Positions 41,964-50,846 are shown, counted from the stretch's first letter. The stretch: 64,000 nucleotides of DNA from JANRLJ01 sp033762735 (GCA_033762735.1 JANRLJ010000218.1:27175-91174); one strand, 5' to 3'. The notes: a model not told the origin generated them from the sequence alone. Numbers and translations: made by a program.

Positions 41964-43007
41964 TTACTCCGCGCCTCGTGCGCCGACTACATAGCGCTGC
42001 ACCACCCGAATCAGTTCTTCGGTCTGGATTGGCTTTTCAAGAATATCCTTGACGCCCTTAAGCACCAGCATCTCGCGGGTGCGGCGGCCATCCCATTTCA
42101 GACTGGTGATAATCACCACCGGAACGCTGGTCTGATAGCGCTGGAGCAGATCGAGCAGGTACATACCGTCCTGCCCGGTCTTCTGGTCGTCCGGGCCGAG
42201 CATCATGTCCAGCGTAATCAGTTCATAACGGTGCTTGCGGATAAGGACGCTGGCTTCGTTCAGGGTGCTGGCCGTGTGCACCTCAAGCCCCTGCCCGGAA
42301 AGAATATCGCGCAGCACTTCCTGCATGGCTTCCATGTCTTCAATTGCCAGCGCCAGCGGTTTCACGTGGGTGTGTAAGGATGAGGTCGTAATACGGTTTT
42401 CGGAAGTTTCTTCTTCCCGTCCCCCCTTCATCTGCGCCGCGTCCCCTCGCGCCGCCTCCCCTCGCGCCGCGTCTGTCCGTGCCGCGTCCCCTCGCGCCGC
42501 GTCTGTCCGTGCCGAATCTATACGCGCCGCATCCACTCGCGCCACTTCGTGCACATTCAGCCCTGGCCGGGGCGCGGTGTCTTCCAGCGGGTCGCGCTGC
42601 TGTTCACCACGCCGCACCACCGCCTGAAACAGGGCGCGGTTCAGCTCCTTAAAGGCCTGTTCCATCCGGTCGCGGAAGTCGATGTAATGCAGATGATCGA
42701 GAAAAGCCGGGAGGGCGGTATAGCGCATCATCAGGGGGATGACCGTGCAGTTGTATTCCTGGGCGCGCTCGACTTCGTACTGCACCCAGCTTGAGCGCAC
42801 CGACTCCGGCGTGAGCAGCACCAGCATAGCGACAGATTGGGTGAGCGCCCGGTCAATCGACTTCTTCCATTCATCGCCGCCCTTGAGTTCGGTGAAGTCG
42901 ATCCAGGTGCGAAAGCCCATTTCCTCGACCCGTTGTGAGAAAAGATTCGCGGTGAGACGATCTTCGTGGCTGTAACTGATAAAAACACCCACTTCCTGTC
43001 GCTGCAT
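41964..43007 (-). CDS. TIR-receiver fusion protein
   Basis: 347 aa. An N-terminal TIR domain (1-130) starts GVFISYSHEDRLTANLFSQRVEEMGFRTWID. It has the conserved S-x-W-V-x-x-E (SSWVQYEVE, E78), matching the catalytic Glu position of NAD-cleaving TIRs. A linker of about 35 residues is made of DAARxD-type repeats. A C-terminal receiver domain (about 222-345) has the DM-rich start LALAIEDME, phosphoacceptor in LITLDMMLG, VIITS and LEKPI. A receiver could gate the TIR enzyme or scaffold. The neighbour is a REC-HEAT gene 11 nt downstream. No kinase is adjacent. It may be a defence or signalling protein; function inferred. Confidence 0.88.
   Translation of the reverse strand: MQRQEVGVFISYSHEDRLTANLFSQRVEEMGFRTWIDFTELKGGDEWKKSIDRALTQSVAMLVLLTPESVRSSWVQYEVERAQEYNCTVIPLMMRYTALPAFLDHLHYIDFRDRMEQAFKELNRALFQAVVRRGEQQRDPLEDTAPRPGLNVHEVARVDAARIDSARTDAARGDAARTDAARGEAARGDAAQMKGGREEETSENRITTSSLHTHVKPLALAIEDMEAMQEVLRDILSGQGLEVHTASTLNEASVLIRKHRYELITLDMMLGPDDQKTGQDGMYLLDLLQRYQTSVPVVIITSLKWDGRRTREMLVLKGVKDILEKPIQTEELIRVVQRYVVGARGAE
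42428..42545 (-). repeat. 15-bp minisatellite in TIR-REC linker
   Basis: On the plus strand about seven units of the type TCGCGCCGC(G/C)TCCCC or TCTGTCCGTGCCGCG, 15 nt apart, encode DAARx(D/E) units. Unit number could vary between strains without shifting the frame. Confidence 0.75.
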
Positions 43008-43338
43008 GGCGCGTCCACCTTATGTCATAACGCCCGTAACTTTCGACGGTGCAAAAGCAGCAAGGGCGTGCGTCATTGAGTTTGGTAGAACCTTGTACTG
43101 AGTGTGGATTGTTATAGTGTCCATTCTAAACCAGAACCAGACAATCTCCAAGACGAGCGCCAGAAATTTACGCAGGGCGCTGCGCAGGTTGTGTAAGGCT
43201 GTGGTGCGAGAATTTGCGGCGCGGGAATTCGGTCTTTAGAGGGAAGACAGCGCCACGCACTGGCACTACAGTGGAAAGATGCAGCAGAATCGGTCGTCAG
43301 CTTAGCATCGCAACGATCAAACGATCACAGGAGTCCTT

Positions 43339-44247
43339 GTGCGCGAACTGTCCTACGAACTGGTCGATGTCTTCACCGATGTGGCCTTTGGTGGCAATCA
43401 ACTGGCCGTCTTCACCGAACCGGGCGACCTTCCTGCGGAAACGATGCAGAAGATCGCCCGCGAACTGAACCTGTCGGAGACGGTCTTCGTGCTGCCGCCG
43501 CAGGACGCCGCCAATCACTTCCATCTGCGCATCTTCACGCCCGGCATGGAGCTGCCCTTCGCCGGGCATCCGACCGTCGGCACCGGATTCGTGCTGCATC
43601 GGCTGGGCAAAACAGCGGATACCCAACTGCGGCTGGAAGAAGGCGTCGGGGTGATCGAAGTCGGAATCCAGCCACAGCCCGGCGGCAAGGTGCTGGTCAC
43701 GATGCAGCAGCCCGTGCCACAGTTCGGCACGATCTACGAAGACCGCGCGACGCTGGCGGCGGTGCTGTCGCTCTCGCCGGATGACCTGATCGACTCACTG
43801 CCCGCGCAGGTGGTGTCTTCCGGTGTACCGTTCCTCTTCATCCCGGTCAAAGGCCTGCGAGAGATCGGGCGGAGTCGCGTCCGGCTTGATCTGTGGGAAC
43901 AGCATGTGCGCGATTTCGCCGCGCCGCATCTGTTCGTCTTCACGCCCGAAGTCGAGCGCAGCGGTTCTACCGTGCATTCACGCATGTTCGCGCCTGCGAT
44001 GGGCATCGCGGAAGACCCGGCGACGGGCGGGGCAAGTGGGCCGCTGGGCGCGTATCTGGTGCGCTATGGGCTGGCGCGGGCGGCTTCTGAGGGCGTTTAC
44101 ACTATCGTCAGCGAGCAGGGGCTTGAGATGGGACGCCCCAGCTTCATCCAGATCACCATTCAGGGCACGCCCGATCAGATCACCGGGGCGAGCATCGGCG
44201 GCTACAGCCAGCCCATCGGACGCGGATTCCTCTACCTGCCGGGTTGA
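43339..44247 (+). CDS. PhzF-family isomerase/epimerase-like protein
   Basis: 302 aa from a GTG at 43339 with AGGAG 5 nt upstream. Two-domain PhzF fold with the N-terminal LVDVFTDVAFGGNQLAVF, the catalytic Glu in NLSETVFV (E47), FTPGMELPFAGHPTVGTG and the C-terminal AEDPATGGASGPLGAYL motif. The family includes PhzF, which isomerises an intermediate of phenazine synthesis. Most members outside phenazine clusters have unknown substrates, and no phenazine genes are present here. It is a single gene with a putative promoter in the 43008-43338 gap, which holds no other gene I can support. Confidence 0.93.
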   Translation: MRELSYELVDVFTDVAFGGNQLAVFTEPGDLPAETMQKIARELNLSETVFVLPPQDAANHFHLRIFTPGMELPFAGHPTVGTGFVLHRLGKTADTQLRLEEGVGVIEVGIQPQPGGKVLVTMQQPVPQFGTIYEDRATLAAVLSLSPDDLIDSLPAQVVSSGVPFLFIPVKGLREIGRSRVRLDLWEQHVRDFAAPHLFVFTPEVERSGSTVHSRMFAPAMGIAEDPATGGASGPLGAYLVRYGLARAASEGVYTIVSEQGLEMGRPSFIQITIQGTPDQITGASIGGYSQPIGRGFLYLPG

Positions 44248-44351
44248 GGGTAAATCGGTAGGACTTACACGGCTGCAACTTTTCTCCCGTAACCTGACGA
44301 ATTTGTACACGCTCGTCTTTCAACGAAGCGCACCTCCTGGCAGCGGGGAAC

Positions 44352-44402
44352 CAGACTCTCCCCCTTCGCCCTGAGGGAGAAGGGAGTCGGGGGTTGAGGG
44401 CG
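44352..44402. repeat. CTCTCCC dispersed repeat (short copy)
   Basis: CTCTCCCCCTTCGCC/CTGAGGGAGAAGG palindrome ending GGGGGTTGAGGGCG. Same family as 7275. A degenerate GTAGGACTTACACGG end at 44259 lies just upstream. Confidence 0.65.
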
Positions 44403-44538
44403 ATGCCGAAGTTCTAAAAGTCTTTTTACAACCCGACGGTTCCCCGGCGCATCACCGCCCTTCGCCTTGCGCTTGTAGGCGAATCCGGGGATTTGGCTTA
44501 CAATGGAAAGACTTAACGTGACAGCGAAAGGGATCTGT

Positions 44539-47466
44539 ATGTTCAAAGCGCGGAGATTTATCTTCATCCTGGCGCTGCTGACCGTCATGGTGCTGGGCGC
44601 CACACTCGCCGCAGCACAGGACGCAGAGTCGATTGCTATCGGTGACACCGTTCAGGGGACACTCTCCGACGATGCCCGCCGTGCTCAGTATAGCTTCGAG
44701 GGCAGTGAAGGTCAGGACGTGACCATCACCCTCACTTCGGATGATTTCGATGCCTATCTGCTGCTGCTCGATGAGGGCGGCGAGGTGCTGGCCGAAGACG
44801 ACGACAGCGCCGGGCAACTGGATTCGCAGATCGTCTATTCCCTGCCCGATGATGCTGAATACACCATCGTCGCCACCAGCCTGCGCGAATACACCTCCAA
44901 CGGGGAATTCTTCCAGGCCGGGGATTTCACGCTCGAACTGACGGCTGAGGACGGGTCGAACACACAGCAGCAACAGCAGGGGCAGACTCCTACCCCCACT
45001 CCAGAATCGCAACAGCAACAACAGCAGCAGACCCAGACAGGCGACCCCGGCAGCATCGCCGTCGGGGATACCGTCGAAGGCACACTGGACGAAGCCACGC
45101 CCCGCGCGACCTATGCGCTGGAAGGCGCGGCAGGTCAGGAAGTGACCATCACGCTCACCTCGCCCGATTTCGACGCCTATCTCGTCCTGACCGACGAAGC
45201 GGGCGATGTGCTGGCCGAAGACGATGACAGCGCCGGACGACTCGACTCGCAGATTGTCTACACGTTTGAGGACGCGGGCACTTATACCATCATCGCCACC
45301 AGCCTGCGCGAATTCCGCTCGGAGGGCGAAAACTTCGCCAGCGGCAGCTACACGCTCGCGGTGACGGGCGAAGGCGGCCAGACGACCCAGGCGACCGAAG
45401 AACCGACCGAGCCGACCGATCAGCCGCAGCAGACGGGCGACGGTACGATTGCCCTGGGCGGCAGCGTGGACGGTACACTGGAAGAAGCTTCCACCAGCTT
45501 CACCTTTGAGGGTGAGGCCGGGCAGACCATCACCGCCACGCTGACCTCCACCGATTTCGACCCCTATCTGCAACTGGTGAATGCCAGCGGCGATGTGCTG
45601 GCGGAAGACGATGACAGCGCCGGACGGCTGAATTCACAGATCGTATTTGAACTGCCTGAATCCGGTTCCTATGCGCTGGTCGTGACCAGTTTCCGCGCCA
45701 TCAGCAGCGAGGGCAACGAGATCGCAACGGGCAATTTCAATCTGCAACTGAGCGCGGACGGCGACGTCGTGCAGCAGCCGACCGGAGAACCGACCGAACC
45801 CGCGCAGCCCGCTGGCGACACCATCGCTTTTGGTGATCGCGTGAACGGGACGCTGGAAGAAGCCGAACTGCGCATCGCGTTTGAAGCCACCGCCGGGCAG
45901 ATCGCCTCGATCTCGCTGGAGTCCAACGCTTTTGATCCCTATGTGCTGCTGGAAGGCCCCGGCGGTGAGGTGATTGCTGAAGACGACGACAGCGGCGACA
46001 GCCTGAATTCGCTGCTGGTGACGGAACTGCCCGAAAACGGCACCTATACCATCGTTATCACCAGCTTCAGCGCGATTGTTTCAGATGGTGAAGACTTCGC
46101 AACGGGCGATTTCACCCTCACCCTGACCGAAGAGAGCGAACCACGCCCGATTGATCCCACCACCGAGCCGACCGAACCGACCGAACCCGTTGAAGCGGTG
46201 GACGGCGGCGCGATTGCGGTGGGTGATACGGTGGAGGGCACACTGACCGAAGCCGCTCCATCCATCAACTACACTTTTGAGGGCCAGGCCGGGGAACTGG
46301 TGACGATCACTATGATCTCTGAGGACTTCGACACCTACCTCATCCTCTTCGACGGCGGCACCGAAGTGGCGCGTGATGATGACAGCGCAGGCAACCTGGA
46401 CTCACGCATCGGCCCGATTGCGCTGCCTGAGAGCGGCACCTACACCATCCTTGCCACCAGCTTCGGCATTGAGACCAGCGGCAGCCCTGGGACGGGCAGC
46501 TTTACGCTCAGCGTCACAGCGGCGACAGTTGACCCGATTGAATATACCCAGAGCATCGAAGGGACGATCAGCCCCGAAAGCCCGGTGGTGGTCTACCGCT
46601 TCACGGGCAGCGCGGGCGACATCGTGAGCGCTACGCTCAACACTGCCAGCTTCTCGCTCTATGGGCGGCTGACGGGCGAGGGCGCGAACCTCCAGACTTC
46701 CGGCGGCAATGCCGTGCTGGGGCCGTTCACGCTTCCGACAGACGGCGAATATCTCATCACTGTGACCAGCTATGACACCACCACCAGCCAGAGCTTCAGC
46801 CTGACGCTCAACCGCATCGAGCCGGAACCGATTGTCTACGGCTATCGCATCCGCACCAGCTTCGCGGAAGAAGGCCAGGATGTGCTGTACTACAGCTTTG
46901 AGGCGGGCAGCGGGGACAGCATCAACGTCCGCGTGGAGAGCTTCGGCGAGGTCGATCTGCGGCTGGCGCTGATCGGGCCGGGCGGCTTTGAAGTCGCTTC
47001 CGACGACGACGGTGGACCGGGCTTCGACCCTGAACTGAACTATCAGGTCAGCGAGGCAGGCACCTATCAACTGGTCGTGCGCCCCTACATCCCCGGCGAT
47101 GATGGGACGTTCAACCTGTACTTTGCCAATGCTGCCGCGCCTGATCTGGAAGCGGGCACACCGCAAATCCTGCGCCTGAGCGATAAACAGTTCCTCGGCT
47201 CCCTGGTGTTCGATGCTGTCGCGGGCGAAACCATCCAGCTCAGCGCCCGCCTGCTGACGCCCATTGCCAGTGAACCGCGCATCACCGTGACGCAGAATGG
47301 CATCACACTGGCCGAACAGAGCATCGGGCGCGTGACGAATCTGACGTTCGCCTTCGTCGTGCCGGAAGATGGCCGCATCGAAGTGACGGTGCAGGACTTC
47401 AATGGCAATCCGGTCGTGATCGAGTTCACGCTCACCCGTCCCGACGCGGCGGGCGAAGGGCAGTAG
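44539..47466 (+). CDS. Secreted PPC-repeat protein
   Basis: 975 aa from ATG 44539 with GAAAGGG upstream. Signal peptide (FIFILALLTVMVLGATLAAAQ) then seven tandem bacterial pre-peptidase C-terminal (PPC) beta domains of about 115-125 aa. The first five are close copies with IAxGDTVxGTL at the start and the AEDDDSAGxLxSQIVY turn; the last two are more divergent (QSIEGTISPESPVV and RIRTSFAEEGQDVLYY). Linkers contain poly-Gln/Thr-Pro (QQQQQGQTPTPTPE) and EPTEPTEP. There is no protease domain, so the modules probably act as calcium-binding or adhesive surface units. The last codon lies in a 20-bp tandem repeat. Confidence 0.88.
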   Translation: MFKARRFIFILALLTVMVLGATLAAAQDAESIAIGDTVQGTLSDDARRAQYSFEGSEGQDVTITLTSDDFDAYLLLLDEGGEVLAEDDDSAGQLDSQIVYSLPDDAEYTIVATSLREYTSNGEFFQAGDFTLELTAEDGSNTQQQQQGQTPTPTPESQQQQQQQTQTGDPGSIAVGDTVEGTLDEATPRATYALEGAAGQEVTITLTSPDFDAYLVLTDEAGDVLAEDDDSAGRLDSQIVYTFEDAGTYTIIATSLREFRSEGENFASGSYTLAVTGEGGQTTQATEEPTEPTDQPQQTGDGTIALGGSVDGTLEEASTSFTFEGEAGQTITATLTSTDFDPYLQLVNASGDVLAEDDDSAGRLNSQIVFELPESGSYALVVTSFRAISSEGNEIATGNFNLQLSADGDVVQQPTGEPTEPAQPAGDTIAFGDRVNGTLEEAELRIAFEATAGQIASISLESNAFDPYVLLEGPGGEVIAEDDDSGDSLNSLLVTELPENGTYTIVITSFSAIVSDGEDFATGDFTLTLTEESEPRPIDPTTEPTEPTEPVEAVDGGAIAVGDTVEGTLTEAAPSINYTFEGQAGELVTITMISEDFDTYLILFDGGTEVARDDDSAGNLDSRIGPIALPESGTYTILATSFGIETSGSPGTGSFTLSVTAATVDPIEYTQSIEGTISPESPVVVYRFTGSAGDIVSATLNTASFSLYGRLTGEGANLQTSGGNAVLGPFTLPTDGEYLITVTSYDTTTSQSFSLTLNRIEPEPIVYGYRIRTSFAEEGQDVLYYSFEAGSGDSINVRVESFGEVDLRLALIGPGGFEVASDDDGGPGFDPELNYQVSEAGTYQLVVRPYIPGDDGTFNLYFANAAAPDLEAGTPQILRLSDKQFLGSLVFDAVAGETIQLSARLLTPIASEPRITVTQNGITLAEQSIGRVTNLTFAFVVPEDGRIEVTVQDFNGNPVVIEFTLTRPDAAGEGQ

Positions 47467-47525
47467 TCGCTGCCCAGGGGCAGTAGTCGCTGCCGAAGGG
47501 CAGTAGTCGCTGCCCAGGGGCAGTA
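47454..47525. repeat. 20-bp tandem repeat spanning the PPC gene stop codon
   Basis: About 3.3 copies of CAGTAGTCGCTGCC(C/G)A(G/A)GGG from 47461, with a partial copy before it. Each contains a TAG in the gene's frame region and an inverted GGCAG...CTGCC motif. The true stop is in the first copy. Confidence 0.85.
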
Positions 47526-47611
47526 AAGGTTAATCCAACAGGGACATGGCACAACCACCATGTCCCTGTACAAAAATTCTCTTGAACTTCAACCAGTTAC
47601 GATTTTTGTTT

Positions 47612-47778
47612 CCCGCCAGATGCTAAAGCATCCGGCTGCGTGCGAACTCCGTTCGCGCAAAGCCAAGCCCATTTATGGGACACCCACTGAAGGGGCTATG
47701 AGGCTCGTGACAGATCAATAATGAGCGCCTTTCGTGCGCTTGGCCGTATGGAGCCGGACGTTTTAACGTCTGGCGGCC
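47612..47778. repeat. ~170-bp non-coding element with palindromic units, copy B
   Basis: Reverse-complement relative of 33771-33998. It starts TCCCGCCAGATGCTAAAGCA and ends CGTTTTAACGTCTGGCGG, with GCGAACTCCGTTCGCGC, GGGCTTGGC/GCCAAGCCC words and CCACTGAAGGGGCT in between. No ORF. Confidence 0.75.
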
Positions 47779-47782
47779 AACC

Positions 47783-48040
47783 CTAATTCTCCCCTATTGC
47801 ATCACCCGCCGCTGTCGGCTCGATGTAAAGCAAATCGCCCACGTCACAATCAAGGTAGGCACAAAAGGCTTCGACGACTGGCGCATCAAACTTTGTGACA
47901 GCGTTCTTCATCCAACGGCTAATCGTCGAGGGGGCAACTCCTGTTTCTGCGGCGATTTCGTTAATCCGGATTCGCCTGCCTTCGCGTGTCTCTTTCTGAG
48001 ACAACAGGGTAAAAAATCGAGTACGCATTCGCCCGATCAA
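47783..48040 (-). CDS. Small helix-turn-helix (Cro/CI-like) regulator A
   Basis: 85 aa from a TTG at 48040; the site AAAAGGTCAAG precedes it as in its paralogue, and the longer reading is unsupported. Single HTH protein: RFFTLLSQKETREGRRIRINEIAAETGVAPSTISRWMKN, then a C-terminal FDAPVVEAFCAYLDCDVGDLLYIEP. The tail after the HTH is the XRE-type fourth and fifth helix. It is clearly homologous to the gene at 48130. Both probably bind DNA as dimers and regulate genes nearby. Confidence 0.82.
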   Translation of the reverse strand: MIGRMRTRFFTLLSQKETREGRRIRINEIAAETGVAPSTISRWMKNAVTKFDAPVVEAFCAYLDCDVGDLLYIEPTAAGDAIGEN

Positions 48041-48129
48041 TTTCTTGACCTTTTTAGAAATCGGTGCTACTTTATCGTTCAGCAGCAATCGAACAAAAAT
48101 TACTAGCGATAGAATATAGTCAGGCTTTA

Positions 48130-48366
48130 TTACTCGATGGTTCGGTCGATATACAGCAGATCGCAGAGGTCGCAGTTGAAATATTCGCAAAACGCGATCA
48201 GGACTGGCCCCTCAATTTTGTCCACTTCATTGCGCAACCAGCGATGCACAGTCGGAACCGAAATTCCAGTATGCTGTGCGATTTCGCTCGTGCGGATGCG
48301 GCGGTCTTCCTTTTGTTCTTTTTGAGTGAGCAAAAGCAGAAATTTGTTACGCAGTTTTGCCGCCAA
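48130..48366 (-). CDS. Small helix-turn-helix (Cro/CI-like) regulator B
   Basis: 78 aa from a TTG at 48366 with AAAGGTCAAG just upstream. HTH region RRIRTSEIAQHTGISVPTVHRWLRNEVDKIEGPVLIAFCEYFNCDLCDLLYIDRTIE. It shares layout and many residues with regulator A at 47783 and is encoded on the same strand 89 nt upstream of it, so tandem duplication is likely. It is divergent from a short ORF with a Bro-N-like sequence. Confidence 0.85.
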   Translation of the reverse strand: MAAKLRNKFLLLLTQKEQKEDRRIRTSEIAQHTGISVPTVHRWLRNEVDKIEGPVLIAFCEYFNCDLCDLLYIDRTIE

Positions 48367-48467
48367 CGTCTTGACCTTTCATCCAAAACGCGATATTGTC
48401 TTTTGAAATCTAGTGTTTAAATTTCAACAATCGCATTAAATCAGTTTCTTCAAGGGAGCGATTCTAT

Positions 48468-48734
48468 ATGAGTGACTCTGTTCTGCCAACTTTGCCCGCC
48501 GCCGAATTTGAAACTCTGCCGCTGCCACTGCTTGTTGCAAAGAAATGGGGATTTCCCCTGCAACACTATGTTCAGCAGGATGGAGAGACGTTGTATGCCA
48601 TTCAGGATTGGATTGCTGGACTCACCGAAGAGCCTACGGCAAAAGCAGCGGAAATGTGGCGGTATCTCAAAAAGCAGACCCGTATTTCAACTACGAGTCT
48701 GCCTTTCGACGGTGACAGAAGCAGCGCCCCGTAA
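48468..48734 (+). CDS. Truncated Bro-N/antirepressor-like ORF
   Basis: 88 aa. The middle part ETLYAIQDWIAGLTEEPTAKAAEMWRYLKKQTRISTTSLPF resembles the N-terminal domain of Bro-N/phage antirepressor-like proteins, where an aromatic-rich start is followed by a W-x-x-L-K-K-R motif. The usual remainder of 100 or more residues is absent; the ORF ends after DGDRSSAP, so it may be a remnant. AAGGGAG lies about 11 nt before the ATG. It is divergent from the two small HTH genes, an arrangement recalling regulator/antirepressor pairs. Confidence 0.55.
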   Translation: MSDSVLPTLPAAEFETLPLPLLVAKKWGFPLQHYVQQDGETLYAIQDWIAGLTEEPTAKAAEMWRYLKKQTRISTTSLPFDGDRSSAP

Positions 48735-48796
48735 GGATAGCGCTGTGGTGTCTTGAAATGCTTTACAATAGGGAAAAAACTACAGAGGAAGCCGGG

Positions 48797-49384
48797 ATGG
48801 AAATCGACCTGCAACAATCCGCCACAGAGCAGACTCGACCTGCCCAGAAGATGACGGTCGAACAATTTGACGTGTTTGTGCTGCAGCCTGAAAACGCAGA
48901 TCGCAATTTTGAATACGTCCGGGGAGAAGCGGTCGAAGTGGTCTCAAATCCGAAATCATCCAGCACAGGCGCACGTTTCATCACCTATATGGGAATGTAT
49001 CTTCTGCACAACGACATTGGGCATCTGACAGGCGCGGACGGTGGCTACTACGTCTCTGGCGAGCGCTATATCCCCGATGTTGGGTTTATCAGCTATGCCC
49101 GCCAGCCAGAACTCGCCTACCGCGAAGGTTATGTTGCCATCGCGCCTGACCTGGCTGTTGAAGTTCTCTCTCCCAGCGACACGGACGACAGGCTGCGGGT
49201 CAAGGTCGCCAATTATCTGGCGGCGGGGACAGTCGTGTGGATGGTTGATGTGGAAGCGCAGATAGTTGAAGTCTATGTTCCTGGAAAGCCGGTGAAGCAG
49301 CTCGACAAGAACGGTGTCCTCGATGGCGGCAGCGTACTCCCTGGATTTACGCTTGCGGTAAAGGATGTGTTTGCGGTGAAATGA
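48797..49384 (+). CDS. Uma2-family (DUF820) endonuclease-like protein
   Basis: 195 aa from ATG 48797 with AGAGGAAG upstream. It has the Uma2/PD-(D/E)xK-like pattern: FEYVRGEAVEVVSNPK, RYIPDVGFISYARQP (the catalytic Asp of PDV), APDLAVEVLSPSDTDDRLRVKVANYLAAGTVVWMVDVEAQIVEVY with the E-V-x-S-P and K residues. This is the large DUF820 family, common in Chloroflexota and cyanobacteria and of unclear biological role. It is a single gene, 62 nt after the Bro-N-like fragment. Confidence 0.9.
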   Translation: MEIDLQQSATEQTRPAQKMTVEQFDVFVLQPENADRNFEYVRGEAVEVVSNPKSSSTGARFITYMGMYLLHNDIGHLTGADGGYYVSGERYIPDVGFISYARQPELAYREGYVAIAPDLAVEVLSPSDTDDRLRVKVANYLAAGTVVWMVDVEAQIVEVYVPGKPVKQLDKNGVLDGGSVLPGFTLAVKDVFAVK

Positions 49385-49480
49385 AACACTGGGTTTTTTC
49401 CAGTCCAAGCGAGTCCAATTCATCCAATATTTATGCACGAAAGTGATATAGTAGGGAAATATCGGCTCTGTTAAATCTTA

Positions 49481-50740
49481 ATGGTAGCGTCATTCCCTAT
49501 GGCACAGATCGCGCAGTCTGCCGTCGCGCCCCGCGTCGGCACGTTTACCGCCTTGCGTCAGGCCAACTTTCGCCTGTATTTCTTCGGCCAGATGGTCTCG
49601 ATGTCTGGCACGTGGATGCAGCAGGTGGCGCAGGGCTATCTGGTCTATCAGCTTACCCAGTCCGAACTGTGGCTTGGGATTGTGGCCTGTGCCGCCGGGA
49701 TTCCGATGCTGCTGATCGCGCCATTCGCGGGCGTGTTCGTGGAACGAATGCCGCGCCGCCGCCTGCTCATCATGACGGGCACGGTGCAGATGTGCCTGGC
49801 CTTCATCCTCTCCGCGCTGGTGTTCAGCGACGCGGTGCAAATCTGGCACATCGTCACGCTGGCACTGCTGCTGGGCACGACCAACGCCTTTGATGCGCCC
49901 GCCCGCCAGACCATTATCAGCGATCTCGTCAGCCGCGAGATGCTCATCAGCGGCATCGCCATGAACTCGATGATTATCAACGGGGCGCGGGTGTTTGGGC
50001 CAGCGGTGGCGGGCGTCTTCCTGGTGCGGTTCGGCCCGGCCTGGTGTTTCCTCCTCAATGGCCTCAGCTTTCTGGCGGTGATCGGGACGCTGTTCCTGCT
50101 CCAGCTTGATCGTAAGCCGCTGGTGTCGGGGAAGGCACGTCCGTTGGAACAACTGCGCGAAGGGCTGTCCTATGCCCGTCATAACCCGATTGTGCGGTCA
50201 CTGCTGCTGCTGGCGACAGTGGGTGGATTTTTCGGCTGGGCGGTGATTGCGCTGTTCCCGGCCTTCGCGGATGAAGTGCTGCGTTCGCCCGAAAGCGGCT
50301 ACGCCCTTATCAATACCGCGCTGGGGGTCGGCTCGGTGATAGGTGGCGTGATGTCGGCCAGCCTGGGCGCAAAGCTGGGGCGCGGGCGCTATATCGTGCT
50401 GATGATGACGGCTTCCAGTATTGCCGCCTTATTGTTCTCGCTCACGCGCAGCGTCCCCGCTGCCGTGTTCATGTGCCTGTTCGCCGGCTATGCCCTCATC
50501 AGCTACTTCGTCTCGCTGAATATGACGCTGCAAACCAATATCGCGCCGGAATTTCGCGGGCGCATCATGAGCCTGTATACGCTGTGCATCATCGGCTTTA
50601 ACCCGTTTGGTGCGCTCGTGCTGGGGCTGATGGCTGAAGAGACGGGAACGCCGTTCGCGCTGGCGCTGTTCGCGGTGGCCTTTGGGCTGCTGTGCGGGCT
50701 GGTGCTGGTCAAATCGCCTGAACTGCGGCGGGTGCGATAG
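49481..50740 (+). CDS. MFS transporter (MFS_3/EntS-like)
   Basis: 419 aa with about 12 membrane segments. The start has FTALRQANFRLYFFGQMVSMSGTWMQQVAQGYLVYQLTQSELWLGIV, typical of the transmembrane secretion effector/MFS_3 class that includes enterobactin exporter EntS. The MFS signature RMPRRRLLIMTG is at loop 2-3. ATG 49481 or 49499 could be the start. The substrate is unknown; export of a small molecule or siderophore is the family norm. It is followed after 106 nt by a phosphotransferase-fold gene. Confidence 0.9.
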   Translation: MVASFPMAQIAQSAVAPRVGTFTALRQANFRLYFFGQMVSMSGTWMQQVAQGYLVYQLTQSELWLGIVACAAGIPMLLIAPFAGVFVERMPRRRLLIMTGTVQMCLAFILSALVFSDAVQIWHIVTLALLLGTTNAFDAPARQTIISDLVSREMLISGIAMNSMIINGARVFGPAVAGVFLVRFGPAWCFLLNGLSFLAVIGTLFLLQLDRKPLVSGKARPLEQLREGLSYARHNPIVRSLLLLATVGGFFGWAVIALFPAFADEVLRSPESGYALINTALGVGSVIGGVMSASLGAKLGRGRYIVLMMTASSIAALLFSLTRSVPAAVFMCLFAGYALISYFVSLNMTLQTNIAPEFRGRIMSLYTLCIIGFNPFGALVLGLMAEETGTPFALALFAVAFGLLCGLVLVKSPELRRVR

Positions 50741-50846
50741 CAGGGCATCCCGATCTGAATTTTCGACTTGCGGACTGACTTCCGGTAGACTTAGTCGCGT
50801 TGTGCCGGGGTCAGGCCGAAGGCGACCACAAACAGACCGGAACCCG

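Noticed and set aside
47454..47525. CRISPR-like short repeats
   Set aside because: Direct head-to-tail 20-bp units with no spacers; a simple tandem repeat.
50682..50846. Long reading of the phosphotransferase (start at 50682)
   Set aside because: The extra residues lie within the MFS gene in another frame. ATG 50847 begins the family sequence.
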